Shown here one piece after another: positions 1-7,453 of a stretch of 17,171 nucleotides of DNA (within the stretch, counting starts at the first letter, position 1; each line of letters opens with the position of its first letter). This DNA comes from Eubacteriales bacterium (GTDB lineage Bacteria; Bacillota; Clostridia; Oscillospirales; CAG-272), in the NCBI GenBank assembly GCA_028709565.1, contig JAQVWU010000019.1, forward strand, positions 1-17,171, written 5' to 3'. A program made the position numbers and the translations under genes. Below the pieces are notes generated by a model. The model ran no database searches. It was given only the letters and a program-made list of their open reading frames with translations, and had not been told where the DNA came from.

Positions 1-7
1 TACTACA

Positions 8-56
8 CCTGACAAAATATGCTGTGGAGCGTAGCGGAACGGCATATTTTGTCAGG
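8..56. repeat. 15-bp perfect inverted repeat (hairpin) next to transposase remnant
   Basis: The arms CCTGACAAAATATGC (8-22) and GCATATTTTGTCAGG (42-56) are exact reverse complements around a 19-nt loop. The hairpin lies immediately beyond the stop codon of the minus-strand transposase remnant. No T-run follows on either strand, so it is not a classical intrinsic terminator. It may be a sub-terminal repeat of the former insertion sequence or an unrelated palindromic repeat. The pairing is seen directly; the role is unknown. Confidence 0.75.
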
Positions 57-618
57 TCAATCGTCCCAGCCCGAGCACCATAGGATGTCCAGCTTGCCGC
101 GGATGACTCCCCAGTTCGGGTAGGGCATACACCATTTGGCAATTATGTCAAGCGTCCGTAAATACAGGATCTTTTGGACCGACATCTCGTTCGGAAATGC
201 CGCTTTGCGGTCCGTGACCTTCCGCAGCGCCGAGTTGAAACTCTCGATCGCGTTGGTGGTATAAATCATTTTCCGGATTTCCGAGGGATATTCGAACAGC
301 CGCTGTACATACCGATAATTATCGTTCCATACTTTAACCGCCGACGGATACCGCGAACCCCACTTCTCATTCAACACCGCCAGCGCGTTTTTTGACTCGC
401 TTTCGCTGACCGCACCGTAGATAGCCTTCAAGTCGGCGCAAAACTCCTTGCGGTTCTTCGTCGGTATGTATTTGGTGCTGTTTCGGACGAGGTGAACCAT
501 GCAGCGGCAGACGATTGACTCCGGAAATGTGTTCGTTATCGCCTCCTCCAACCCGGTAAGCCAACGCGTCCATGTAGACAAACGGATACACATTGTCCAG
601 CCGCCGGTTCTGCCACCG
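57..618 (-). pseudogene. IS256-family (mutator-type) transposase, internally deleted remnant
   Basis: Two pieces of one IS256-type transposase lie on the minus strand in different frames. The upstream piece (about 618-549) reads RWQNRRLDNVYPFVYMDALAY, which matches the region of the first catalytic Asp. The downstream piece (about 554-57) starts at LTGLEEAI, has the MVHLVRNSTKYI region, and keeps the catalytic Glu in TTNAIESFN and the C-terminal NWG motif. The CxDG segment with the second catalytic Asp, which should precede LTGLEEAI, is missing, and the frame changes at the join (about 549-556). About 150 N-terminal residues of the usual ~400 are also absent, replaced upstream by a helicase fragment. 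The DDE triad is therefore broken and the element cannot move by itself. Family assignment is firm; whether any chimeric peptide is made is unknown. Confidence 0.9.
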
Positions 619-1164
619 TTTTGTGTATTTGATTTCGCCCCCCCAGACGGTGGCAGACATCTTGTGTGCCTCATCGCAGACAATCACTTGAAGTTTAACC
701 AATACATCGGCTTCATTGAGAAGTCGGGCTATTTGGTTAAGGTTGATATCGCACAGAAGCAGTTAGCCGAGGAAGCGGCAAAACGTCAAGCTGAAGCGGA
801 CGCGGCGGCACGTCTTGGCGGAAGTTCGACCGTTCCAACAAATGCAAGCGGCGATGGAGGATATGTATACACACCACCAACCGAAGACAACGCAATTCGC
901 GAGGATAATACTCCTTCCGTACCTACGCCGAAAAACAGAAGGTTCTTTATGTCCGCTGACCTCGACACCACACGCATCAACCGCGATGTCCAGAAGTATG
1001 TTGAGGAAATTATCCAACACCTGACTTCAGTAGATGGTGCAAGTATCACGGTTTCACTCGAAGTCCAAGCTGTGTCCGCTGACGGCTTTACCCAACAAAC
1101 CGTGCGGACAATCTCTGAAAACTGCCGGACACTGCGAGTTCGAGATTCAGGGTTTGAGGAGTAA
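499..1164 (+). pseudogene. C-terminal fragment of a DUF499-type ATPase (5' part is chimeric)
   Basis: The open frame runs from an ATG at 499, but its first ~80 codons are merely antisense to the transposase and helicase fragments. Genuine protein sequence begins near 745. A polar, Ala/Glu-rich linker (QKQLAEEAAKRQAEAD) is followed by a C-terminal domain with RRFFMSADLDTTRINRDVQ, VEEIIQHLTSVDGA and TVRTISENCRTLRV, ending in SGFEE. This matches the conserved end of DUF499-family P-loop ATPases, which are usually about 1000 residues long, so more than 80% of the gene is missing, including the ATPase core. The stop is 37 nt before the helicase ATG at 1202, suggesting that both were once in one operon. 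I rate the family call as good from motif memory. A functional product is unlikely. Confidence 0.7.
619..762 (-). pseudogene. Fragment of a DEAH-box (SNF2-like) helicase, probably from a defence operon
   Basis: Just upstream of and in frame with the first transposase piece, the minus strand reads KLQVIVCDEAHKMSATVWGG followed by EIKYTK. VIVCDEAHKMSA is the Walker B/DEAH motif of large SF2 helicases, and the downstream GGE(V/I)KYTKR is the conserved continuation seen in this subgroup. Only this motif and up to about 20 residues before it survive; the frame closes upstream at 763-765. The frame runs straight into the transposase sequence at about 618, so the join is an ancient recombination point. 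The fragment lies antisense to the 5' part of the DUF499 reading frame. From general knowledge, helicases of this type are found with DUF499 ATPases and DUF1156 methylases in defence islands (the arrangement called Hma, from memory). It is not functional. Confidence 0.7.
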
Positions 1165-1201
1165 GAGAAATACTACAAATGCCCTACAGGAGGATAGTAA
1201 A

Positions 1202-2479
1202 ATGGAATTTATGAAGGAAACCATAGGCAATAATTACTTAGCTTATTTTCCCATAGTTGATGAATTTCCAAGTGCAGACGACGTAGTATGCACTTGGAAA
1301 CAAAATGCCTTTGATTATGTTGCTGAAACTGAATCGAATAAAGGGTTTCGCGCTGCGCAGTTAGGTGCTATTTTTGCGGTCAAATCCCATTGGACTATTT
1401 CTAAAGCACCTGTAACCGTTGTTATGCCGACTGGGACAGGGAAAACAGAAACTATGTTTGCGACAATTGTATCTGAATACCGTAAACGCACACTTATCGT
1501 TGTTCCCAGTAACTTACTTCGCCAACAGACTGTGGAGAGATGCTTGAAGTTAGAAAAGTTGCGTGAGTTCAACGCAATATGCGATAAATGCCTTAACCCT
1601 GTCATCGCTTGTCTCAATTCATCTCCGACAGATAAGGATGAGTTAAAAAATATTATTGAGAGAAGCAATGTTATTATTACGACAGCTTCTCTTCTAAGCG
1701 GTTTTACTGATGAATATTTTGATGTCTTGTCTGGACTTTGCGATACATTGATTGTTGACGAAGCGCATCATACTCCTGCGAAATCGTGGCGTAGAACAAA
1801 GTTGAAGTTTGCTGACAGACTTTGTATCCAGTTTACAGCTACACCATTTCGAGACGATGGACAAAAAATTGACGGCAAGATAATATACAACTTTCCATTG
1901 TCACTTGCTCAAAGACAAGGCTATTTCAAGTCAATTAACTTTTATCCGATTCTTGAGTTTGACTATGACAAAAAAGATTTAGCTATCGCTAATAAAGCTG
2001 TAGAAATTCTCGAAACTGATTTATCAAATGACTACCCCCATTTGCTCTTAGTTCGCGCGTCAACCAAAAAGCGAGCTGAAGAACTATACAATCTTTATAT
2101 CCAAAATTTCGAAAAGCATAATCCTGTTCTTATCGTGAGTGGCCAGAAAGGGAATAAACAGTCGATTGCCGATGCAAAAAGCGGAAAAGCAAAGATCATT
2201 GTTTGCGTAGATATGTTCGGTGAGGGAATAGACATTCCTCAATTAAAGATTTGCGCCATTCATGATAAGTATAAATCAATTCCAATAACTATCCAGTTTA
2301 TCGGTCGTTTTGCACGATCGCAAGGCAATCTTGGTAATGCTTCGGTCGTAGCTAATATTGCAGATGATGATATCGAAGATGCCCTACAGGAACTGTATTC
2401 GCAAGATGCGGATTGGAGTGAGCTTCTAAAGAAGATTTCAGAAGATAAAATAAGCAAAGAAGAGCGGTTGCAAGAGTAA
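1202..2479 (+). CDS. DEAD/DEAH-box SF2 helicase, N-terminal part (gene split by a TAA)
   Basis: The start is ATG 1202, chosen for the AGGAGG at 1188-1193, eight bases upstream. The 425-residue product contains a complete SF2 helicase core: Walker A PTGTGKTET (residues 76-84), DEAHH (186-190), TATPFR (motif III region, 212-217), MFGEGIDIP (motif V, 338-346) and QFIGRFAR (motif VI with arginine finger, 365-372). Both RecA-like domains are therefore present. The frame ends at TAA 2477-2479, but the same frame stays open and continues as a long conserved-looking sequence to 4177. The intact gene would code for about 990 residues. It probably acts on DNA as an ATP-driven translocase, possibly in phage defence given the DUF499 remnant upstream; that role is inferred. 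The truncated protein could still be an ATPase. Confidence 0.85.
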   Translation: MEFMKETIGNNYLAYFPIVDEFPSADDVVCTWKQNAFDYVAETESNKGFRAAQLGAIFAVKSHWTISKAPVTVVMPTGTGKTETMFATIVSEYRKRTLIVVPSNLLRQQTVERCLKLEKLREFNAICDKCLNPVIACLNSSPTDKDELKNIIERSNVIITTASLLSGFTDEYFDVLSGLCDTLIVDEAHHTPAKSWRRTKLKFADRLCIQFTATPFRDDGQKIDGKIIYNFPLSLAQRQGYFKSINFYPILEFDYDKKDLAIANKAVEILETDLSNDYPHLLLVRASTKKRAEELYNLYIQNFEKHNPVLIVSGQKGNKQSIADAKSGKAKIIVCVDMFGEGIDIPQLKICAIHDKYKSIPITIQFIGRFARSQGNLGNASVVANIADDDIEDALQELYSQDADWSELLKKISEDKISKEERLQE

Positions 2480-2539
2480 GTCAGAGATTTCACAGGGAAA
2501 GAAGAAATTCCAATTACACAAATCCGTCCCAAAATCAGT

Positions 2540-4177
2540 ATGTTTATGTATCATACTGGCGACAAGACTTGGAATTGGGAAAACTGGGATACAGTTTTCA
2601 ACCCTGAACACAGTCATTGCTGTGTCAACCAAAAGACCAAGATACTAATTGTTACGGAGCGCGATATTAGTTCTGTTGATTGGACAACCAGTAAAGACAT
2701 AGTTGACCTTACTTGGCAATTACACATCCTATACTGGAATGAAAAGAAGAAAGTATTTTTCATCAACACCACCGATAAGGGAATAGCTGATCGCTTTGCC
2801 ACAGCAGTATTTTCTACCAAGAAACGAAAAGCAGATGAAGATTTATTCAGATGCTTATCAGGTGTCAACCGATTAAAACTTGCAACTGTTGGTCTAAAGC
2901 CGAAGTACGGAGGGCATATAAGGTATCAAATGTATGCTGGTATTGATGTAGAAGCTGGGCTCACTGAAGCACAGAAAGCGAATGTGCGAAAGTCGAATCT
3001 ATTCGGCGTCGGGTATGAAGACGGAAAAGATATCAGTATTGGCTGTTCTTATAAAGGCACAGTATGGGCAAAGTGGGTAGAGACGTTAGATTACTGGATT
3101 GAATGGTGCAATAAGGTAGCCGATAAAGTTCACGACAACAGTATTAGCGTAGAGGAAATCCTGAAAGGCGCACTAATCCAAACCGTTGTTACAAGTCGAC
3201 CTAATGCAGTGCCGTATGGAATCGATTTCCCTATCGAATTATATTTGAGCAGCTCATATTACATGAAAACCGAGATCCTGGATGATAGCTTATTAAACTT
3301 CGATATTACATTAACGGTAGAAGATGACTCATCACCACTAACCTTTTCGGTTTCAAATGGTCAAATGAGCGAGGAATTTACTCTTGAAGTGTCGGATAAA
3401 CATAGTGACGGTTTTGTGGTCACACATAAGAGTGGGGATTTGATATTTGTAAGCGACAGGAAAAAGGAACTGTATCTAGCGGAATACTTCCGCGAAAACC
3501 CGCCTGAAATACGTTTTTGCAACCAGTCATCGCTGGATGGGAATCTATTAACGCGAGCAAAAGTTCATGAAACACAGTTTAGTAAAGACAACATCAATAC
3601 ACTTAACTGGGATGGTGTTGACCTAAAGAAGGAATCACAGTGGCAGAAAGACGCTGACGTGAAAGCAGATGACAGTATCCAATATAAGGTAATTTCTATG
3701 CTGAACTCAACGGATAAATATGCTGTTATATTCGATGATGATAGCAGGGGTGAAATCGCCGATGTTGTTGCAATAATTGAAGAGCCAACAGCAATCAGGT
3801 TTGAACTGTACCATTGCAAGTTTTCTGGTGGGGGTCAGGCGGGCTTCCGAGTTAAGGACTTGTATGAGGTTTGCGGACAAGCGGAGAAGTGCGTGAACTG
3901 GTATCCTCGTATAGATAAACTTATAGACAGATTAATTGAAAGAGAAAGCAAACGACTGTCAAAACCGCAAGGTACACGCTTTGAAGTTGGTGATGGCAAG
4001 ACTCTTCAATCGCTCAAAAAGAAGCTCAAATTCTTTAGACCTGAATTTAATGTTTACATTGTACAACCGGGTGTCGACAGCAAAAGAATAACACAATCAA
4101 TGCACGATGTGCTATGTAGTGCTTCGTCTTATCTTCAAGAAACATATGCGATAAAGCTACAGTTGATTTGCTCTTAA
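2540..4177 (+). CDS. C-terminal part of the same split helicase (possible nuclease-like region)
   Basis: This 545-codon frame lies in the same frame as the helicase. Codons 2480-2539 between them are also open (VRDFTGKEEIPITQIRPKIS), so it is the continuation of one protein beyond a single TAA. The first ATG (2540) has no convincing ribosome binding site, which argues against a real separate gene. Recognisable blocks are SNLFGVGYEDGKDISIGCSY (about 152-171) and, near the C-terminus, GEIADVVAI (404-412) followed by FELYHCKFS (421-429) and VKDLYEVCGQAEK (438-450). The acidic residue-strand-HxK pattern resembles a PD-(D/E)XK nuclease core, but the spacing is not canonical, so this is a suggestion only. 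It ends at TAA 4175-4177. Without readthrough it is probably not translated, making the whole 1202-4177 locus a likely pseudogene. Confidence 0.7.
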   Translation: MFMYHTGDKTWNWENWDTVFNPEHSHCCVNQKTKILIVTERDISSVDWTTSKDIVDLTWQLHILYWNEKKKVFFINTTDKGIADRFATAVFSTKKRKADEDLFRCLSGVNRLKLATVGLKPKYGGHIRYQMYAGIDVEAGLTEAQKANVRKSNLFGVGYEDGKDISIGCSYKGTVWAKWVETLDYWIEWCNKVADKVHDNSISVEEILKGALIQTVVTSRPNAVPYGIDFPIELYLSSSYYMKTEILDDSLLNFDITLTVEDDSSPLTFSVSNGQMSEEFTLEVSDKHSDGFVVTHKSGDLIFVSDRKKELYLAEYFRENPPEIRFCNQSSLDGNLLTRAKVHETQFSKDNINTLNWDGVDLKKESQWQKDADVKADDSIQYKVISMLNSTDKYAVIFDDDSRGEIADVVAIIEEPTAIRFELYHCKFSGGGQAGFRVKDLYEVCGQAEKCVNWYPRIDKLIDRLIERESKRLSKPQGTRFEVGDGKTLQSLKKKLKFFRPEFNVYIVQPGVDSKRITQSMHDVLCSASSYLQETYAIKLQLICS

Positions 4178-4231
4178 TCGACAAAATCAAAATACTACAG
4201 CGGACATATTCTCTTGCACAGAATAATCACC

Positions 4232-4424
4232 AAATACAGACCAGACACCAGTCCAAGACTCTCGTTCGAGTGGAAGCGGTGAGATTTAAAACATTATTAT
4301 CGACTTATTTCCCCGAACAGATAAAAATAGTTGAACTGTTTCCTTGAACGGATAACCCCCACAAAATCCACTATTGACCTATTCCCTCGAACAGACAAAA
4401 CGAAAAATACAGACCAGACATCAG
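4232..4424. repeat. Degenerate direct repeats in the 4178-4515 gene-free gap
   Basis: The 338-bp gap holds no gene. Two near-identical 20-mers, AAATACAGACCAGACAYCAG, lie at 4232-4251 and 4405-4424 (19 of 20 bases agree). Between them are three imperfect ~24-bp direct repeats starting at about 4302, 4333 and 4376, with a core like TTTCCYYGAACRGAYAA. The spacings of 31 and 43 are uneven, so this is not a CRISPR array. The rest of the gap is unremarkable apart from a small palindrome at 4261-4270 (CTCGTTCGAG). Confidence 0.6.
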
Positions 4425-4515
4425 GGTGAGCCTATCGTGCCATGTTGAGACGGTGTATTGATGTCAAGGGTAAATTATTATAAAAAATCGTGAAAAAAAA
4501 TGGAGAGATAAATCT

Positions 4516-4986
4516 TTGGATTACAATCAATGTGTATTGCAAAGTCTAACAGAAACTTCGGCTTTTGAAATAAGTCAGTGGGAATATGAAAAGCCATATG
4601 ATGTTTATAACTTTAAAGGGCGACCGAATGGGTATTTGTTGAATAAGGAGACATGGGGAAAAGAGCAATTTTGTTTAGTAGATGACGATAAAGTTATAGG
4701 GTTTGTTGCTTGCCAATATGACCATAACGATTTATGGGTGGGCTGGTCTTTGTCACCGTTGTATTGCGGACTGGGTCAAGGTCACCTTTTTATAAAAAAA
4801 TGTATTGAAGAAATAAGAAAAGAATTCAATTATTATAACACCATATTTTTAAGAGTTGCAGCATGGAATAAACGTGCTGTTCAAGCTTATCAAAAAGCCG
4901 GTTTTGCTTATAAACAAACAATAAAAGATGAAGTTGCATATACGAATGTTATAGAAGATTTCTGGGTAATGACTCATAAAGTATAA
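4516..4986 (+). CDS. GNAT-family N-acetyltransferase
   Basis: The product of 156 residues is a GNAT-type acyl-CoA-dependent transferase; the acceptor is not predictable. The start is TTG 4516, supported by GGAGAG at 4502-4507 with a proper gap; no in-frame ATG fits. The central strand KVIGFVACQYDHNDLWVGWSLSP leads into the acetyl-CoA pyrophosphate loop CGLGQG (84-89), where the usual first Arg/Gln of R/QxxGxG is a Cys. Motif B follows as VAAWNKRAVQAYQKAGF, the classic AxNxxAxxxYxKxGF signature. The gene is notably A+T-rich compared with the hydrolase genes and stands alone, with no clear partner, which fits recent acquisition. A weak promoter-like pair (TTGATG 4458-4463, TATAAA 4479-4484, spacer 15) lies upstream. 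Confidence 0.88.
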   Translation: MDYNQCVLQSLTETSAFEISQWEYEKPYDVYNFKGRPNGYLLNKETWGKEQFCLVDDDKVIGFVACQYDHNDLWVGWSLSPLYCGLGQGHLFIKKCIEEIRKEFNYYNTIFLRVAAWNKRAVQAYQKAGFAYKQTIKDEVAYTNVIEDFWVMTHKV

Positions 4987-5083
4987 CACTGATAGTTTAC
5001 ATATTCATTCTTAACTCATATATTTCACCCAAACGGGTTGTTCTTTTTGATGACAAGTTATAATATTAACTGAGGTTTTGTAA

Positions 5084-5611
5084 ATGAAGTATTACAAAAA
5101 AATTATAGGTAAACGCTTATATCTCTCTCCTGTAAACGGTGATGATGCGGAAATCTATATCACATGGATGAACGAGACTGCAGCTCAGGATTTCGGGCAG
5201 TATCATCTGGTAGTCTCATCGAAAAGTGACCTGAAATGGCTGTTTGAGCCTCCTGCCGACATGCAGCGCTACGCCATGGTGCTCCTTGACGGTGACATAA
5301 TGATTGGTAGCGTTAGCATACACAATATCGACCACCTCAATCGCAATGCGTTCCTCGGGATTTTTATTGGAGAGGAAGAGCACCGGAGCAAGGGCTATGG
5401 CGCTGAAGCCATTCGACTGATCCTTGCCTTCGGATTCAATACATTGAACCTTCATAATATTATGCTGTCGGTCAACGCAGACAATATGCAAGGCATTGCC
5501 TGCTACAAAAAGGTGGGATTCCGGGAAGTCGGGCGGCGGCGCGAGTGGGTATTCAAAAACGGTAAGTATATTGACAGGATTTATATGGATATGCTGGCGC
5601 GTGAGTTTTAG
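5084..5611 (+). CDS. RimJ/RimL-type GNAT N-acetyltransferase
   Basis: This 175-residue protein has the layout of the RimJ/RimL (Acetyltransf_3) branch of GNAT enzymes, which transfer acetyl from acetyl-CoA to protein N-termini, amino acids or drugs. The start is ATG 5084 with a weak TGAGG 9 bases upstream; a TATAAT at 5059-5064 may be its -10 box. Residues 1-30 (RLYLSPVNGDDAEIYITWMNE) are the typical N-terminus. The strand LGIFIGEEEHRSKGYGAEAI holds the CoA loop R101-S-K-G-Y-G106, and NADNMQGIACYKKVGFREVGRRREWVFKNGKY is the conserved motif B and C-terminal strand. Although it follows another GNAT gene, the two are not similar enough to be a recent duplication. Substrate unknown. Confidence 0.9.
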   Translation: MKYYKKIIGKRLYLSPVNGDDAEIYITWMNETAAQDFGQYHLVVSSKSDLKWLFEPPADMQRYAMVLLDGDIMIGSVSIHNIDHLNRNAFLGIFIGEEEHRSKGYGAEAIRLILAFGFNTLNLHNIMLSVNADNMQGIACYKKVGFREVGRRREWVFKNGKYIDRIYMDMLAREF

Positions 5612-5698
5612 GAATAGTATGTGCCGGTTAGCTTAACAAAGAAACATCGTTCCCCGACATCATCACATATAAGAAAGTCGAATCATAAGGAGAGTCTT

Positions 5699-6376
5699 TT
5701 GAAAATACAAATCAGTGACAATATAATAAAACATTATCTGCGTAATGTGTATTTTATCAACGGTCACAGTTATGCGGGTAAGTCAACTATGGTTAAAATG
5801 CTCTCCGAACGATACGATATGATATTTTGCGGTGAAAATTATCATGATGCTTTTCCCAGGGAGCAACTGTCACGCTGGAAACAACCCGGCTTGTGCTATT
5901 TTGACACGATGAGCGGATGGGAAGAATGGCTGAACATGACACCGGAGGAACATTGGAACTGGACATACCATACATCCCAGGAGTGCATTGAAATTGAGAT
6001 TCCTGAACTGATAAGATTATCGGCCGGCGGAAAGAAGGTTATCGCCGACACCAATATTCCGCCCGATGTTTTGCGGGAGATATCCGGTTATAACAATGTG
6101 GCAATAATGCTTTGTGAGCCGCCGGATATCTGCGCGACACGTTTTTTTGACCGTGATGACCCGGACAAAAAGTTTATGATGAATCAAATCATGATGTGCA
6201 AAGACCCTGAAGCGACGCTCAAAAACTTCAACTCATGGCCGTTATATCATCCGCCGGTTGAAATCGACTGGTACAATACCGGTTTTTTTACCTATATCCG
6301 TTCGGATTTTGAAAATGACACACGGGAAGAAATGCTTGACGCTTTGGCAAAACATTTTGGCTTTTGCAAAGCATGA
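5699..6376 (+). CDS. P-loop NTPase, kinase-like, function unknown
   Basis: The likely start is TTG 5699, behind AAGGAGAG at 5687-5694. A longer frame opens at GTG 5621, only 10 nt after the previous stop, but its extra 26 residues look like non-coding sequence. The 225-residue product has VYFINGHSYAGKSTMVKML with Walker A GHSYAGKST at 22-30. A second strand GKKVIADTNI (111-120) resembles Walker B, and an arginine-containing stretch ATRFFDRDDPDK (146-157) could be the lid. This resembles small-molecule or nucleotide kinases of the AAA_17/AAA_33 type. Tryptophan-rich segments in 60-90 (SGWEEWLNMTPEEHWNWTY) are likely substrate-facing. I recognise no named family. It lies among other orphan enzymes with its own ribosome binding site. 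Confidence 0.75.
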   Translation: MKIQISDNIIKHYLRNVYFINGHSYAGKSTMVKMLSERYDMIFCGENYHDAFPREQLSRWKQPGLCYFDTMSGWEEWLNMTPEEHWNWTYHTSQECIEIEIPELIRLSAGGKKVIADTNIPPDVLREISGYNNVAIMLCEPPDICATRFFDRDDPDKKFMMNQIMMCKDPEATLKNFNSWPLYHPPVEIDWYNTGFFTYIRSDFENDTREEMLDALAKHFGFCKA

Positions 6377-6417
6377 TATTAAAAAGCAGCGGAGACTATG
6401 ACTAAATACGATAAAAA

Positions 6418-6993
6418 ATGGGACAAACTATTAAAATAAGGACAACGGGCCAGGATGTTTACGGGGCAGACCTGCACCGTTTTGCGTATGAAGCGACACC
6501 TTACACCGTGCTGGAACGATTGGCTGACAGCGGATTAATTACAGAAAACGATGTGATTTTAGACTACGGCTGCGGGAAGGGGCGGGTGAGTTTTTTCCTG
6601 TCATACCGCACCCGGGCCAAATCCATCGGTCTGGAATATGATAAAAATATTTATTACGGCGCGGCGGAAAATCAAAAGACGGCCGTTTCCGCCGATCGCG
6701 TCTCCCTTTTAAGATATTACGCTGAAGATTATGAAGTGCCGCCGGAGGTAAACAGGTGTTATTTCTTTAATCCGTTTTCGGCAGAAATACTTGAAAAGGT
6801 GATGGCAGGAATTATTGAGTCCTGTTACAATGACCCGAGGGAGATATTATTGTTTTTCTACTATCCTTCAAAAGATTATGTATCTTATCTTATGACGGTA
6901 GATGAACTGGAGTATATGCATGAGATTAATTGCAGGGATTTGTTTGACGAGGGTAATCTCAGAGAGCGAATTATGATATACCGTCTTTTGTGA
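6418..6993 (+). CDS. SAM-dependent methyltransferase-like protein, copy 1 (N-terminus frameshifted)
   Basis: The sequence has a Rossmann-type methyltransferase core: NDVILDYGCGKGRVSFFLSY contains the SAM-binding motif I (DYGCGKG, 49-55), GLEYD (motif II acidic residue) and a conserved VNRCYFFNPFS where motif IV would be. The product begins at ATG 6418, which has no good ribosome binding site. A better start exists at ATG 6398 behind GGAG 6391-6394; it codes MTKYDKKWDKLLK and then stops at 6437. That peptide matches the N-terminus of the second copy at 14141 (MKKHEKTWEKLLN), so this copy has lost one base near 6433-6440. Downstream the copies are about 76% identical over 162 residues by hand count. 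Methyl acceptor unknown. Protein from 6418 may still be active. Confidence 0.8.
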   Translation: MGQTIKIRTTGQDVYGADLHRFAYEATPYTVLERLADSGLITENDVILDYGCGKGRVSFFLSYRTRAKSIGLEYDKNIYYGAAENQKTAVSADRVSLLRYYAEDYEVPPEVNRCYFFNPFSAEILEKVMAGIIESCYNDPREILLFFYYPSKDYVSYLMTVDELEYMHEINCRDLFDEGNLRERIMIYRLL

Positions 6994-7090
6994 ACTGCTA
7001 ATTGCAGGAACAGGAGGATTGAAAGATAAAAACAAAAAGCAGCATGACCGATAAAGAGCTGAGAACGGCAGGAAGATTTGTAAAAATTAA

Positions 7091-7405
7091 TATCTCGGCG
7101 ATTTATTTAGTACGCCGGATGTATCCTGCTACGCAGTTGCTGCCAGGGCAAAAGATTATAGTAATCTGCCTCCGGCAGCTACTTTTGTGGGTGATTTAGA
7201 GCCATTCAGGGATGAAACAATTGAATATGCAGAAAACTTAAGAAATGCCGGCGTTAAAGTTGAATTTGAAATATTTGAAGGATGTTTTCATGCCTTTGAT
7301 ACAATATGCCCTAAAGCGGCAGTCAGTAAAAGGGCGATATCTTTTTTAATGAGTTCATTTAAATATGCGGCAGACAACTATTTTACGGAACAAAAAAGTT
7401 GCTGA
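7091..7405 (+). pseudogene. C-terminal remnant of an HSL-family alpha/beta-hydrolase (esterase)
   Basis: From 7091 the frame reads YLGDLFSTPDV, then LPPATTFVGDLEPFRDETIEY and FEIFEGCFHAFD. This is the last third of a hormone-sensitive-lipase-type esterase, with the catalytic Asp region (GDLEPFRDE) and catalytic His (CFHAF). The oxyanion HGGG and nucleophile GDSAG motifs are missing. In this frame a TAA lies directly before, at 7088-7090. The longest start in the fragment is GTG 7187, without a ribosome binding site. A short ATG-led frame at 7044 (MTDKELRTAGRFVKI), in a different frame, could be the former N-terminus, which would imply a large internal deletion with a frame change. A folded enzyme is not possible from this piece. 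Confidence 0.75.
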
Positions 7406-7453
7406 ACAGAAGATCTGAATTTTATACATACGCAAACTTACGGAGGAAACCAT

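Noticed and set aside
2477..2479. TAA read as a sense codon (altered genetic code)
   Set aside because: TAA terminates several other convincing genes in the window (for example at 4175, 4984, 9740 and 10308), so code change is not supported.
4302..4401. CRISPR-like array
   Set aside because: Three degenerate copies with unequal spacing (31 and 43) and poor identity; no cas genes in the window.
5632..5642. GTTAGCTTAAC as an integron-like core site
   Set aside because: A lone 4-bp palindrome; no paired attC core sites or integrase were found.
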